A program made the translations under genes and the position numbers. Below, in pieces: positions 1 through 8,734 of a stretch of 64,000 nucleotides of DNA. Each line of letters begins with the position of its first letter. Within the stretch, counting starts at the first letter, position 1. Source of the DNA: Bariatricus massiliensis. Its GTDB lineage: Bacteria > Bacillota > Clostridia > Lachnospirales > Lachnospiraceae. The notes under the pieces are model-generated. The model did not search any database. It had not been told where the DNA came from and saw only the letters and a list, made by a program, of their open reading frames with translations. Location: assembly GCF_900086725.1 (NCBI RefSeq), contig NZ_LT574838.1, positions 684,986 through 748,985 of the forward strand. Reading direction: 5' to 3'.

Positions 1-1839
1 CTCTTTATTGTCCGGCTCATCTGTATACTTGATCTGCGTCGCAAACGAACCTGCCGCATATTGATAGTCCAAATCCTCATTCTGATAAAAACGGATTCCC
101 TCTCCCATATTGTTCATGGTCTGAAAGAGCGCGGTGACCGTATACTTTCTTGCCTCATTGCCCACATTGATCTCCACGGTATCACCTATGTCTGCTCCAA
201 TCTTATCTGCAATCACACGGGAAATTCCCACTTCATGCTTATTTTCAGGCGCTGACCCCTCCAGATACGTGTATTGGTCCGCGGTGACATCACCAACTCC
301 TTGAAACGCCAGCGACGAACACTTCTTTTCGCCCAAGGAAATGTTCATGCGAAACATCATTTCCATAAAGACGTCGGCTTTCATCCCTTTCTCTTCCAAC
401 ATTTCTTTGACATCCCTCAGCTTATTTTCCACTTCGGTCTTGTGTTTGTTGTCATTATTGAGCATCAGCTCTCTGTTCAGGACATGATCCGCAGAAGCCA
501 TGCTGAACAAGGAAACCAGTTTATCGGACTGCAGGGTATTGATTGTATTCACGGGAACGATGACCAGCAGCACGCCCAGTGTAAAAATCACCATCATAAT
601 TCCAAATCTTCGGAAACTGCTGAGGATATCATTCAGGGCCATAAAAGGCACTGCTGTAAGGCGGGTTCTGCTCAGTCTCAACAATCCCTTGCGCTTATAG
701 CGGATTCCCCGCTCCCCGCTCCGCAGGGCGTCCATAGGCGTCACTTTATTGATTCTCCTCGTACAAAGATAACCAAAGAGAAAGACTATCCCTATGACCA
801 GAACTGCGCAGAAAATATTAATCAGATAATTCTCGGTCTCCGGAATGATAATATTTTGGGAGACATTCTCTATCAGCATACGGCCGAAGGGAATGCTTGC
901 CACAAGTCCGGCCCCTCCCCCCACAATGGATATAGCCAAATATTTCACCAGATAAAGGCTGCGTATTTTTCGGCTCGCGATTCCGATAGCCTTCATGACT
1001 CCTATTTCCCTGAACTCTTCGCTCATTGTAAATTGTATTGTAAATCTAAGTATTACTAACGAAATTAAAATAAGACATATACTTACTATTAAAACAACTG
1101 CCGCATTTACCATATCCATTATATACGTGGTCTTAATTGTACTTTGTGGATTACTGAATATGGTATTGAAGTCTCCCTCAAACAAATCCTCGGTAAACTT
1201 CTCAACGTCGTCCGTGAACACTCCTATAGACTGAATCACTACATCGTCATGCCCGGTCATGGCTTTATAATCAGAAGTACTGATCAGCAGGCGTGTCATC
1301 CCCATAATCGGAGAGGCGAACAGTGCATCTTTCGTACTGCCCATAAGTGTAAACTTTTTTGTTGCTCCATTTACCTTAATCTCGATATTATCGCCCTCAT
1401 GCAGGTCAAATCTGCTATAAATCTCGGCCGTGACATATATCTCTCCGTCATTTACCTTCGTTATCTTCTTATTATTTTTATCAAACAAATTCACCGTATG
1501 CTTGATATCGGACAACGTGACTGTGTTCGAGTAGTCGAACTCTTTTCCATTAATCAACACGTTCTTCGGCTCTATCTGGAGTAAATCCTGACGGAACATT
1601 TTAAGATTCTTACTTTCGATAAATCTCTCCAGCCTGTCAGCTTCTTCTTCCCCCGAAGTGCAGAGCCAGTAATCAGGTACCCCGGCTTTCTCAAAAAAGC
1701 TGTCCAGAGCTGTGGTTACTGAGATTACGTTGCTTACACTGCTGGCGATAAAGGTGACTGCAAGAGTAATGAAAATCAAAAGGATGATATTCATGGTCTT
1801 CTTTCGTTTTAAATCCTTTTTTAGAATGGCTGCGTACAT
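1..1839 (-). CDS. FtsX-family ABC transporter permease (3' end outside window)
   Basis: This reading frame stays open from an ATG at 1839 to the window edge, giving 613 codons with no stop. An AAGGAAAGGGG ribosome binding site precedes the start. The N-terminus (MYAAILKKDLKRKKTMN, then a hydrophobic helix) and a later segment around 1000-1110 reading SEEFREIGVMKAIGI are typical of FtsX/MacB-type permeases, which work with a separate ATPase to move lipids, peptides or antibiotics, or to transmit signals. A soluble extracytoplasmic domain lies between the first and second membrane regions. It is divergent from the TetR gene, with shared operator-like DNA between them, so TetR control is plausible. 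The partner ATPase may lie beyond position 1. Substrate unknown. Confidence 0.85.
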   Translation of the reverse strand, partial: MYAAILKKDLKRKKTMNIILLIFITLAVTFIASSVSNVISVTTALDSFFEKAGVPDYWLCTSGEEEADRLERFIESKNLKMFRQDLLQIEPKNVLINGKEFDYSNTVTLSDIKHTVNLFDKNNKKITKVNDGEIYVTAEIYSRFDLHEGDNIEIKVNGATKKFTLMGSTKDALFASPIMGMTRLLISTSDYKAMTGHDDVVIQSIGVFTDDVEKFTEDLFEGDFNTIFSNPQSTIKTTYIMDMVNAAVVLIVSICLILISLVILRFTIQFTMSEEFREIGVMKAIGIASRKIRSLYLVKYLAISIVGGGAGLVASIPFGRMLIENVSQNIIIPETENYLINIFCAVLVIGIVFLFGYLCTRRINKVTPMDALRSGERGIRYKRKGLLRLSRTRLTAVPFMALNDILSSFRRFGIMMVIFTLGVLLVIVPVNTINTLQSDKLVSLFSMASADHVLNRELMLNNDNKHKTEVENKLRDVKEMLEEKGMKADVFMEMMFRMNISLGEKKCSSLAFQGVGDVTADQYTYLEGSAPENKHEVGISRVIADKIGADIGDTVEINVGNEARKYTVTALFQTMNNMGEGIRFYQNEDLDYQYAAGSFATQIKYTDEPDNKE

Positions 1840-1930
1840 TGTTGTTCCCCTTTCCTTACTATGCTTGCAGTATAACAGGTAAATTATGAACGAATCCTTA
1901 ACTATATAAAATTTATTTTTTTCTTGCAAA

Positions 1931-1971
1931 CATGCACAATGCATGTTAATATACATGTAACATGCATGTAT
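1931..1971. promoter_or_regulatory. Probable TetR operator cluster
   Basis: The divergent intergenic region holds overlapping dyads: GCATGTTA (1941-1948) with TAACATGC (1958-1965), and ATACATG (1951-1957) with CATGTAT (1965-1971). The core CATGTAACATG (1954-1964) reappears in reverse orientation at 2733-2743, before the ABC exporter gene. The cluster lies just upstream of the TetR ribosome binding site. Autorepression, and repression of the divergent permease, are inferences. Confidence 0.7.
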
Positions 1972-1986
1972 GAAGGAGGTATTATA

Positions 1987-2664
1987 TTGCCCAGAAATAA
2001 ATACCCTGAAGAAACTGTACAGAAAATACTGGACGCCGCACTGAAACTATTTCTTGAAAAGGGATATGAAGAGACTACGGTTCTCGACATTATCGGAGAA
2101 ATGGGCGGAATGACCCGGGGAGCCTTTTATCATCACTTTAAATCAAAAGAAGAGGTATTCGATGTGTTGTCCGAAAAACTTTTTGCGGGCTCTAATCCAT
2201 TTACAGACGCCAAGTCCCATACAGAGCTGAATGGATTACAGAAAATACAATTTCTTCTAAAAAAGTCTATTACCGACACACAGACAGACAGCCAAAAGCT
2301 AAGTCTTTCCGTTTTGAATCTGCTCGAGAGCCCTACCTTTTTAAAAAAGCTAATCGACACCAACACTTCCTTGGTCCCTTATTATCAGGAGTTCATATCG
2401 GAGGGTATAGATGACGGCTCTATTGCGCCGAACAATGCAAAACTTCTCTCGGAACTTTTTACTATGTTCACTAACTTCTGGATGATCCCCACACTCTTTC
2501 CTTCTACAGAAAAAGAGACTTGGGAGCGCTTTATGATGATCAAGGAGATAACCGACAGTTTGGGATTCCCGGTTATCGATGAAGAACTCGCCGAGTTGGG
2601 GCGACAACAGCTTGAAGCGCTGGATAACGCTGACTGCCAGTCACAGGATGCCGAAACGGATTAA
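1987..2664 (+). CDS. TetR/AcrR family transcriptional regulator
   Basis: The protein is 225 aa. I chose the TTG at 1987 because AAGGAGG lies 7 nt upstream and the product then starts LPRNKYPEETVQKILDAAL, the usual beginning of a TetR DNA-binding domain. An ATG at 1924 is in frame but lies within the operator region and has no ribosome binding site. The HTH region reads GMTRGAFYHHFKSKEEVF (roughly residues 38-55). The C-terminal ligand domain is not recognisably related to a known sensor. Gene order (divergent FtsX permease, co-directional ABC exporter 98 bp downstream) and the repeated operator indicate a local transport regulator, probably released by a toxic substrate. Confidence 0.9.
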   Translation: MPRNKYPEETVQKILDAALKLFLEKGYEETTVLDIIGEMGGMTRGAFYHHFKSKEEVFDVLSEKLFAGSNPFTDAKSHTELNGLQKIQFLLKKSITDTQTDSQKLSLSVLNLLESPTFLKKLIDTNTSLVPYYQEFISEGIDDGSIAPNNAKLLSELFTMFTNFWMIPTLFPSTEKETWERFMMIKEITDSLGFPVIDEELAELGRQQLEALDNADCQSQDAETD

Positions 2665-2688
2665 AATTGTCAACCTATATCACATAAT

Positions 2689-2713
2689 AAAATTGCCCTT
2701 ACCCGGCAATTTT
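2689..2713 (+). terminator. Hairpin terminator after tetR
   Basis: AAAATTGCC (2689-2697) pairs with GGCAATTTT (2705-2713) across a 7-nt loop and is followed by ATTT. It lies between the TetR stop and the operator of the ABC exporter gene, so the exporter is probably transcribed from its own promoter. Confidence 0.55.
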
Positions 2714-2729
2714 ATTTAAACAATTATAC

Positions 2730-2746
2730 ATACATGTTACATGTAT
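2730..2746. promoter_or_regulatory. TetR operator before ABC exporter
   Basis: ATACATGT-T-ACATGTAT is a perfect 17-bp palindrome around a central T. Its inner CATGTTACATG is the exact reverse complement of the core at 1954-1964. It ends 3 bases before the exporter's AAGGAG ribosome binding site, so a bound repressor would block transcription start or early elongation. Confidence 0.75.
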
Positions 2747-2761
2747 AAAAAGGAGATTCAT

Positions 2762-4453
2762 ATGAAACATTATTTAAAACAGAATAAGCTCTTTATGTTT
2801 TTTACTATTTTATTTACTGCCTTCAGTTCACTTTCCTACGTTTTTATGGCCATACTTTTACAGAAGCTGCTGGATGCAGTAATCCAGAATAATATGTCTG
2901 AATTCCGGCGCATTGTCTGCTTTTCCATTCTCTATTTTAGTTTGATGGGACTGTTTGCTTTTATTCAATCTCTTTTAACAAAAAAGCTGATTTGCCGTGT
3001 TATAAAAAGTGTCCGCACCTCAACATTTTCCGGAATCCTTCACCATACTATGGAGGATTTCACGAAAAAAAATACGGCAGACTATCTCTCCGCAATGACA
3101 AACGACATAAAAATTTTAGAAGAAAATTATTTACTCCCCCTTTTTGAAGTTATTCAATACACTATTATTTTTGGTGCTTCACTGGTAGTAATGATTTATT
3201 TTGATTTCATTGTGACTGCCTGTGTCATTGTATGCATTTTATGTATGCTTTTGATTCCCGGTCTCTTCGGTAAAATTCTGGAAAACCGTCAATCAGAATA
3301 TTCAAAAGCACTTTCTAAGTTTACAATAAAAGTCAAAGATTTCTTGTCCGGTTTTGAAGTTATGAAGTCTTATCGTCTTAAAGCGTATATCTTATCCAGT
3401 TTTGGACAGAACAACGAAGAAACAATCCGTGCCAAATATGCAGCCGACAAGGTCATGGCTGCCAACGAGGCTGTCTCGATGATACTGAGTCTGTCGGTGC
3501 AGATAGTAGTCCTCTTCCTGTCGGCTTATTTTATCCTCATCGGTCGGATTACGGCCGGCGCGCTGTTGGGTATGATTCAGGTCAGCAGTAATTTGGCAAA
3601 TCCGCTGCTTATGATTTTTAATAATCTTCCGAAAATGAAAAGCATCGAGCCTATAGCGGAGCACCTGAACCAGCTCAGAGACTATACAAGTACAAGTTTC
3701 AATGGAACGCTTTCTCCTGTATTTAACCAAACAATATCTGCCGAACACTTAAGTTTTTCCTACGATAAAGCAGTGCCTGTACTGACAGACATTTCCTTAG
3801 AGATTCAAAAAAACAAAAAATATGCTATCGTAGGAAAAAGCGGCTGTGGGAAATCCACTTTAGTGAAACTTCTGACCGGCTATTATGCTGATTACGAAGG
3901 CCGTATCCAATATGACGGAAATGATATCCATACTTTGGACATTGGCCAGACCCTTGCGCTGTCCTCAACCATACATCAAAACGTTTATCTTTTTGATGAA
4001 AGTATCTATGACAATATCTGCCTCCATCAGTCATTTACACAGGAGCAGCTAGAGTATGCGCTGCAGGCAAGCGGCCTCTCCGCCTTTATCCACAATTTAC
4101 CGGAAGGAATCAAAAGTCCCGTGGGGGAAAACGGCTCCAGCCTCTCCGGAGGCCAAAAACAACGCATCGCAGTGGCAAGGGCCCTCATCCGCAAGAAGCC
4201 CCTGCTGATTCTCGACGAAGGAACCTCGGCTATCGATATGCAGACCGCCTATGACATCGAAAGTCATCTGCTTCATAAAAAAGATCTGACCCTGCTGACA
4301 ATCACACACCACATGAGCAGCGATATACTAAAATTATATGATGAAATTATCTATATGGAAAATGGTCAAATTACAGAAAAAGGAAGGTTTGAAGATTTAA
4401 TAAAAGATAATAAGCAATTTTGCAGTTTCTTTCATGCAAAAATAAATTGTTAG
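2762..4453 (+). CDS. ABC exporter, fused membrane and ATP-binding domains
   Basis: The 563-aa protein has an N-terminal type IV exporter membrane domain with about six helices (residues 10-290) and a C-terminal ATPase. Walker A is GKSGCGKST (about residue 357), the signature LSGGQKQR (about 460), Walker B LLILDEG (about 480) and the H-loop ITHH. The start at 2762 follows AAGGAG by 6 nt; an upstream in-frame ATG at 2741 lies inside the operator and is unlikely. Half-exporters of this type dimerise and export drugs, peptides or lipids. No partner half-transporter is adjacent, so it may homodimerise. Control by the upstream TetR protein is strongly suggested by the shared operator. Confidence 0.9.
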   Translation: MKHYLKQNKLFMFFTILFTAFSSLSYVFMAILLQKLLDAVIQNNMSEFRRIVCFSILYFSLMGLFAFIQSLLTKKLICRVIKSVRTSTFSGILHHTMEDFTKKNTADYLSAMTNDIKILEENYLLPLFEVIQYTIIFGASLVVMIYFDFIVTACVIVCILCMLLIPGLFGKILENRQSEYSKALSKFTIKVKDFLSGFEVMKSYRLKAYILSSFGQNNEETIRAKYAADKVMAANEAVSMILSLSVQIVVLFLSAYFILIGRITAGALLGMIQVSSNLANPLLMIFNNLPKMKSIEPIAEHLNQLRDYTSTSFNGTLSPVFNQTISAEHLSFSYDKAVPVLTDISLEIQKNKKYAIVGKSGCGKSTLVKLLTGYYADYEGRIQYDGNDIHTLDIGQTLALSSTIHQNVYLFDESIYDNICLHQSFTQEQLEYALQASGLSAFIHNLPEGIKSPVGENGSSLSGGQKQRIAVARALIRKKPLLILDEGTSAIDMQTAYDIESHLLHKKDLTLLTITHHMSSDILKLYDEIIYMENGQITEKGRFEDLIKDNKQFCSFFHAKINC

Positions 4454-4472
4454 AAAATATCGAGAATTGTAG

Positions 4473-4510
4473 AGGGGGACAGGTCCCAACGCGTTGGGAC
4501 CTGTCCCCCT
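4473..4510. terminator. Perfect 38-bp palindrome, probable bidirectional terminator
   Basis: Positions 4473-4491 and 4492-4510 are exact reverse complements (19 bp each; starts AGGGGGACAGG, centre CAACGCGTTG). It lies between the convergent ABC exporter and purC genes. It has only a weak T run, so besides terminating transcription it may be a copy of an intergenic palindromic repeat family. A related GGGGGACA hairpin lies at 55567-55603. Confidence 0.6.
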
Positions 4511-4515
4511 TAACT

Positions 4516-5385
4516 TTAAAGTTTCTTTCCGGTTAGCATTTCGTATCCTTGGAGATACTTTTCAATCGTCTTGTCTACGATGTCTTGTGGAAGTGTCCAA
4601 TCGTTGTCCGGATTAGCTTTCAGCCAGTCGCGGGCGAACTGTTTGTCAAAGGACGGCTGTCCGTGTCCCGGCTCGTAGCCTTCTGCCGGCCAGAAGCGGG
4701 AGCTGTCTGGTGTGAGCATCTCATCACCGATTACGATGTTGCCTTCTTCATCCAATCCAAACTCGAATTTGGTGTCTGCGATAATGATGCCTTTGCTCAG
4801 TGCATACTCTGCACACTTTTTATACAGTGCGATTGTGTAATCGCGAAGCTTCTCCGCATATTGCTGTCCCTTGCCCGGAAAATATTTTTCCAGGTGATCC
4901 ACGCTCTGCTCAAAAGAGATGTTCTCATCGTGATCTCCGATTTCAGCCTTCGTGGACGGTGTATAGATAGGCTCCGGCAGCTTGTCGGACTCCTTCAGGC
5001 CTTCCGGCAGTGTGATGCCGCATACTGTGCCGTTCTCTTTGTAACTTGCCCAGCCGCTTCCTGTTATGTATCCACGCACGATACATTCAATCGGCAGCAT
5101 CTCTAACTTGCGGCACATCATCGACTTTCCTTCATACTTTTCCTGCCTGAAATATTCCGGCATGTCATTTACATCTACTGAAATCATATGGTTCGGCAGG
5201 ATGTCTTCTGTCATATCAAACCAGAATTTAGACATCTGTGTCAGTACAGCGCCCTTTTTTGTCACTTCATTTTTCAAAATGACGTCAAAGCAGCTGATGC
5301 GGTCTGTGGCAACCATAATCAGACTGTCACCATTGTCGTAAATCTCACGTACTTTACCTTCTTTGATTGGTTTTAATTCCTGCAT
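4516..5385 (-). CDS. purC: Phosphoribosylaminoimidazole-succinocarboxamide synthase
   Basis: SAICAR synthetase joins aspartate to CAIR using ATP in de novo purine synthesis. The 289-aa product starts MQELKPIKEGKVREIYD, the canonical opening of the family, followed by ATDRISCFDV and the substrate-binding PIECIVRGYITGSGW segment; GDEMLTPDSSRFWP lies near the C-terminus. Length fits the longer, yeast-Ade1-like PurC subgroup. I chose the ATG at 5385, preceded by GAGGTG, over an in-frame ATG 45 bases upstream. It stands alone, away from other pur genes, and is convergent with the ABC exporter. I saw no purine riboswitch upstream. Confidence 0.95.
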   Translation of the reverse strand: MQELKPIKEGKVREIYDNGDSLIMVATDRISCFDVILKNEVTKKGAVLTQMSKFWFDMTEDILPNHMISVDVNDMPEYFRQEKYEGKSMMCRKLEMLPIECIVRGYITGSGWASYKENGTVCGITLPEGLKESDKLPEPIYTPSTKAEIGDHDENISFEQSVDHLEKYFPGKGQQYAEKLRDYTIALYKKCAEYALSKGIIIADTKFEFGLDEEGNIVIGDEMLTPDSSRFWPAEGYEPGHGQPSFDKQFARDWLKANPDNDWTLPQDIVDKTIEKYLQGYEMLTGKKL

Positions 5386-5475
5386 ATTCTTGCACCTCAA
5401 TGTTCTGTAGTATATTGATATAATATCCACAGTAAACGTACCACTATTTACACTACATTGTCAAGATACAATTCG

Positions 5476-7950
5476 TTAGTCCTCGACCCTCAAACGCTCT
5501 GTCAGCGCCTGTTTCTGGAACCCTTTCAATATAATTCCCGAGACGAGCATCGGTACAATAACCAGCACGAGCAAATATCCTAAATAGAACCATAACGGGA
5601 ACTTATAATGCATATAATCCGCGGCCAGCTCTCTCATGATCTGGATGCCGGCATACCCAAAGACGGTCCCGAATATAAGGGTTATGACCGCATTTCCCGC
5701 CGACAAAAGGAGGCCCTCAAGACACACCATGCGGTTCAGCTGCTTCCGGCTCATCCCCACCGACTGCAGCATAGCGAATTCCTGCTTGCGCGTCACTACA
5801 TTTGTTATCAATGTATTCACAAGATTCAGCATACTGAATCCTATAATGAAAATACTGAGCCCTAAAATCACGGTATATACAAGGGTAAAGCTCTTCGTAT
5901 CTTCAAGCTTTCGTTCTCTCAGTGTATACAGCACCAAATCCGGCTTCTCCTTTAAAATATCCTGAATCTGGCTTTCTATAGCCTTTTCTTTACGCTCATC
6001 CGTATCTACAATATACTCGTCATTCAAGTTCAAATTGCCGGACACTTCATCGACTAGCGCTTGCGGCATACAGAACCATCCGATTGCAGGCGCTTCTTTG
6101 TTATATCTCCAATTTTCCACAAATCCGGCTATGGTATACTCTTTTTCAAGGGTTTCGCCACCATTATCAAAAGTCACCTTCACCTTGTCACCGACCTCGA
6201 ATCTCCAGCCAAATACCTCTTCCACGACAGAATTCCCGGCAACGAATATCTGCCTGTTCTCCACCATCTCGTTATAGCTTATCCCTTTGAGCGGTGAATC
6301 CTTGTCGACAAATTTATCCTGCACCTTTTTATATTCTGCTTCATCAAATGGATGCACATAGTCAGTTGAGGCTTCCCCCCTCGCCTCCCACTTCATTTCC
6401 ATTCTGGTGAACGCACGAACCTTCTTTACTCCGTCTATGCTTAAGAGTTGTTCCTTTAACTCTTCATTCAACGGATTATCCTTCTGTAAACCCGACATCC
6501 CATGCTCATTCGTCTCCGCAGCATTGTTGGAGAGGATAATGGCATATTCTCCCCACGCAAACTCACCTTGACGAGAATACTCATCCAAGTTGGTGGCAGT
6601 AATAAATGTGGCCGCCAGCATAAATAAGATACCGCCGATACCTAGTGACAGCACGGTAAGAAATGTCTTTTTCCGATTGCGCCCGGCACTGATTTTCGCC
6701 AGCCCCATCGGAGTCATAGAGCGCTTCAGTTTCTTCGCCTCCTGAATCTCCCTTTTCTTCCCTGCCTTTTTCCGCTTCTTCTCCTTCAGCTCACCAGTAA
6801 ATTTAGCCGCTTCAATAGGAGAAATCTCAGCCGCCAGCATGGCAGGTTTATAGATAGACATCCACACAGTAATCACATCTGCCACCATAATAACAGCCCC
6901 GATTATAAGCGTCCGCATCCAGTCCCATCCGGATTTCTGAATAAAATATCCGATTGTCCCGCCAATCAAAAGCCCGATAGGAATACCGATTCCACTTAGC
7001 ATCAGTCCCTCCCGGGTCACCATCCTGCGTATTTGCTTCTTCGTCATACCCAGCGTTCTGAGCTGTCCGAACTGCCGTATCCTTCCGATGACAGAGAGGT
7101 AAAAAACACTGTAAATCACCAAGATACTGATAAATAAAATACCAACACAGATTGCAGTGAATACAATACGCTCCTGAGAGCGCAGCGAATCTCCCTCCAG
7201 CGTCCCGGTAAAATAATTGTTGGGATTCACATCGCTCCGCTTAACACCATAGGCTTTGCCAAGCTCTACAATCTTCTCCTCAAACCGACTCTGCTGCATG
7301 TACCTCGCGTCTTTTATCTTTACCACCGCTTTATATGGCGTGCCTGCGAGCATGGCCCCGTTATCCGCATATTCTTTGGAAAAGATAATCGGATAAATAC
7401 TGGCGTTCTTCCAGTCGCCTTTCAAAAGCCCACATATCACAAATTCCTCAGTGGTGCCGTCGATTGCAGTGACCATGATAGTGCTGCCGACCTTAGGCTC
7501 TACTCCTATCAATTCACAGTATTCCTTCGTGACAGCCACTTCACCAAGCTTCTCAGGAAATGTGCCCCCCTCTTCTATCTCATTGACCGCAATCTCCCCT
7601 ACTTTCCCCTTTACAGGCGTCTCATCGTAATAATTCGGCTGAATAATCTTACTTCCTAGCTCTATCCCGATACCGCTCTTCATCCGCATGAGGACACTTA
7701 CTTCCTCTTCTTTGGCCATGGCAAGCGCCTGTTCTTCCTCAATGGCCTCATAGATGACATGCTGCATATGTTCCACCTGACGCATCTCAGCCACTTTCCG
7801 GCCGGAGATGTACAAACTAATAACCGCAAGAAGGCTCACCGATAGTGCAATTGCAAAAACAGTAAAAAAGTTCCTCAATTTATTGGATTTCACACTGCTC
7901 TTGGCAAGGTGAGAAATCACGTTCCTATTGTCGTTAGAAGCCAGATTCAT
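5476..7950 (-). CDS. ABC transporter permease with two FtsX domains
   Basis: The 824-aa protein has the MacB-like architecture: one N-terminal helix (residues 28-50), a large extracytoplasmic domain, three helices around 260-380 with the FtsX-type GQLRTLGMTKKQIRRM, then a second unit opening KISAGRNRKKTFLTVLSL with its own extracytoplasmic domain and a C-terminal FtsX domain containing EFAMLQSVGMSRKQLNRM. A short basic linker separates the halves. The ATG at 7950 shares its A with the TAA stop of the ATPase gene, showing translational coupling. Such transporters, encoded beside a two-component system, often export or sense antimicrobial peptides or lipids; the substrate here is unknown. Confidence 0.9.
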   Translation of the reverse strand: MNLASNDNRNVISHLAKSSVKSNKLRNFFTVFAIALSVSLLAVISLYISGRKVAEMRQVEHMQHVIYEAIEEEQALAMAKEEEVSVLMRMKSGIGIELGSKIIQPNYYDETPVKGKVGEIAVNEIEEGGTFPEKLGEVAVTKEYCELIGVEPKVGSTIMVTAIDGTTEEFVICGLLKGDWKNASIYPIIFSKEYADNGAMLAGTPYKAVVKIKDARYMQQSRFEEKIVELGKAYGVKRSDVNPNNYFTGTLEGDSLRSQERIVFTAICVGILFISILVIYSVFYLSVIGRIRQFGQLRTLGMTKKQIRRMVTREGLMLSGIGIPIGLLIGGTIGYFIQKSGWDWMRTLIIGAVIMVADVITVWMSIYKPAMLAAEISPIEAAKFTGELKEKKRKKAGKKREIQEAKKLKRSMTPMGLAKISAGRNRKKTFLTVLSLGIGGILFMLAATFITATNLDEYSRQGEFAWGEYAIILSNNAAETNEHGMSGLQKDNPLNEELKEQLLSIDGVKKVRAFTRMEMKWEARGEASTDYVHPFDEAEYKKVQDKFVDKDSPLKGISYNEMVENRQIFVAGNSVVEEVFGWRFEVGDKVKVTFDNGGETLEKEYTIAGFVENWRYNKEAPAIGWFCMPQALVDEVSGNLNLNDEYIVDTDERKEKAIESQIQDILKEKPDLVLYTLRERKLEDTKSFTLVYTVILGLSIFIIGFSMLNLVNTLITNVVTRKQEFAMLQSVGMSRKQLNRMVCLEGLLLSAGNAVITLIFGTVFGYAGIQIMRELAADYMHYKFPLWFYLGYLLVLVIVPMLVSGIILKGFQKQALTERLRVED

Positions 7951-8627
7951 TATCTCCACCTGCCTTCCACAATCTTTCCGTCCTCAATACGGATTCTGCG
8001 GTCCGCCAGCTGTGCAATCTCTTCGTTATGAGTAATCATGACAATAGTCTGCTTCAATTTGCTGCTGGTCACCTTCAGAAGCCCAAGCACATCCTGACTG
8101 GTACGCGAGTCCAGATTCCCGGTAGGCTCGTCGGCCAGAATGATAGACGGCTTTGTGGCCAGCGCCCTCGCGATGGCCACCCTCTGCTGCTGGCCGCCCG
8201 ATAGCTGATTGGGCATATTTTTGAGCTTCTCCTCCAGCCCCAGCATCGTTATAATTTTCTGCAGATAGAGCTGATCCTTCTTCTTACCGTCCAACTCAAG
8301 AGGGAGTACGATATTCTCATACACATTGAGCATAGGAACCAGATTGTAATTCTGAAATATAAATCCTATCTGCCTCCGTCTGAACACCGTCAGCTTCTCC
8401 TCGTCCATTTCAGAAATGTCTTTGCCCGCAACAATAATCGTTCCCTCGGTAGGATTATCAAGCCCTCCCAGCATATGCAAAAGCGTAGATTTCCCACTCC
8501 CACTGGTCCCTACTATCGCCGCAAATTCTCCCTCCTCTATATCCAGTTCGACCCCGTCCAGCGCCCGGACAATATTGGGCTCACTTCCATAATATTTTTT
8601 TAAACCTCTAGTCTTTAATATACTCAT
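7950..8627 (-). CDS. ABC transporter ATP-binding protein (MacB/LolD type)
   Basis: The 225-aa ATPase powers the 824-aa permease encoded directly downstream. It shows Walker A GTSGSGKST, Q-loop FIFQNYNLVP, signature LSGGQQQRVAIARAL, Walker B IILADEPTGNLD and H-loop MITHN. The GNLD variant after Walker B is typical of the LolD/MacB/BceA clade. The ATG at 8627 is preferred because GGAGG lies 8 nt upstream; the in-frame start at 8645 has no better signal. A direct repeat at 8678-8695 upstream suggests control by the neighbouring response regulator. Confidence 0.95.
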   Translation of the reverse strand: MSILKTRGLKKYYGSEPNIVRALDGVELDIEEGEFAAIVGTSGSGKSTLLHMLGGLDNPTEGTIIVAGKDISEMDEEKLTVFRRRQIGFIFQNYNLVPMLNVYENIVLPLELDGKKKDQLYLQKIITMLGLEEKLKNMPNQLSGGQQQRVAIARALATKPSIILADEPTGNLDSRTSQDVLGLLKVTSSKLKQTIVMITHNEEIAQLADRRIRIEDGKIVEGRWR

Positions 8628-8677
8628 TCTATTTTCCTCCATCACTTTTAAGCTAGTGACAGTATAAACAATAAATG

Positions 8678-8695
8678 TCTCAAAAATCTCTCAAA
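8678..8695 (-). promoter_or_regulatory. Direct repeat, candidate response-regulator site
   Basis: Read on the minus strand, TTTGAGA occurs twice (8695-8689 and 8684-8678) with an 11-bp period, then a TATACT -10-like hexamer, then the ATPase gene. Head-to-tail heptamers about one helical turn apart are characteristic of OmpR/PhoB-family regulators such as the one encoded at 9663-10358. Binding is inferred. Confidence 0.55.
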
Positions 8696-8700
8696 CATTG

Positions 8701-8734
8701 AAAAAACGCTGTAACAGTTCTAAAGTTACAGCGT
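8701..8734 (-). terminator. Terminator of the sensor kinase operon
   Basis: On the minus strand ACGCTGTAAC (8734-8725) pairs with GTTACAGCGT (8715-8706) and is followed by six T. The stem includes the TAA stop codon of the histidine kinase gene. It separates the kinase operon from the ABC transporter genes. Confidence 0.85.

Noticed and set aside
274..1059. Long plus-strand ORF of 261 aa opposite the first permease gene
   Set aside because: It is a shadow of the open minus-strand FtsX frame; it has no family motif, no ribosome binding site and a His/Gln-rich composition typical of antisense frames.
5386..5475. Purine riboswitch upstream of purC
   Set aside because: The gap of 90 bp contains no recognisable aptamer core or terminator; only promoter-like hexamers are visible.
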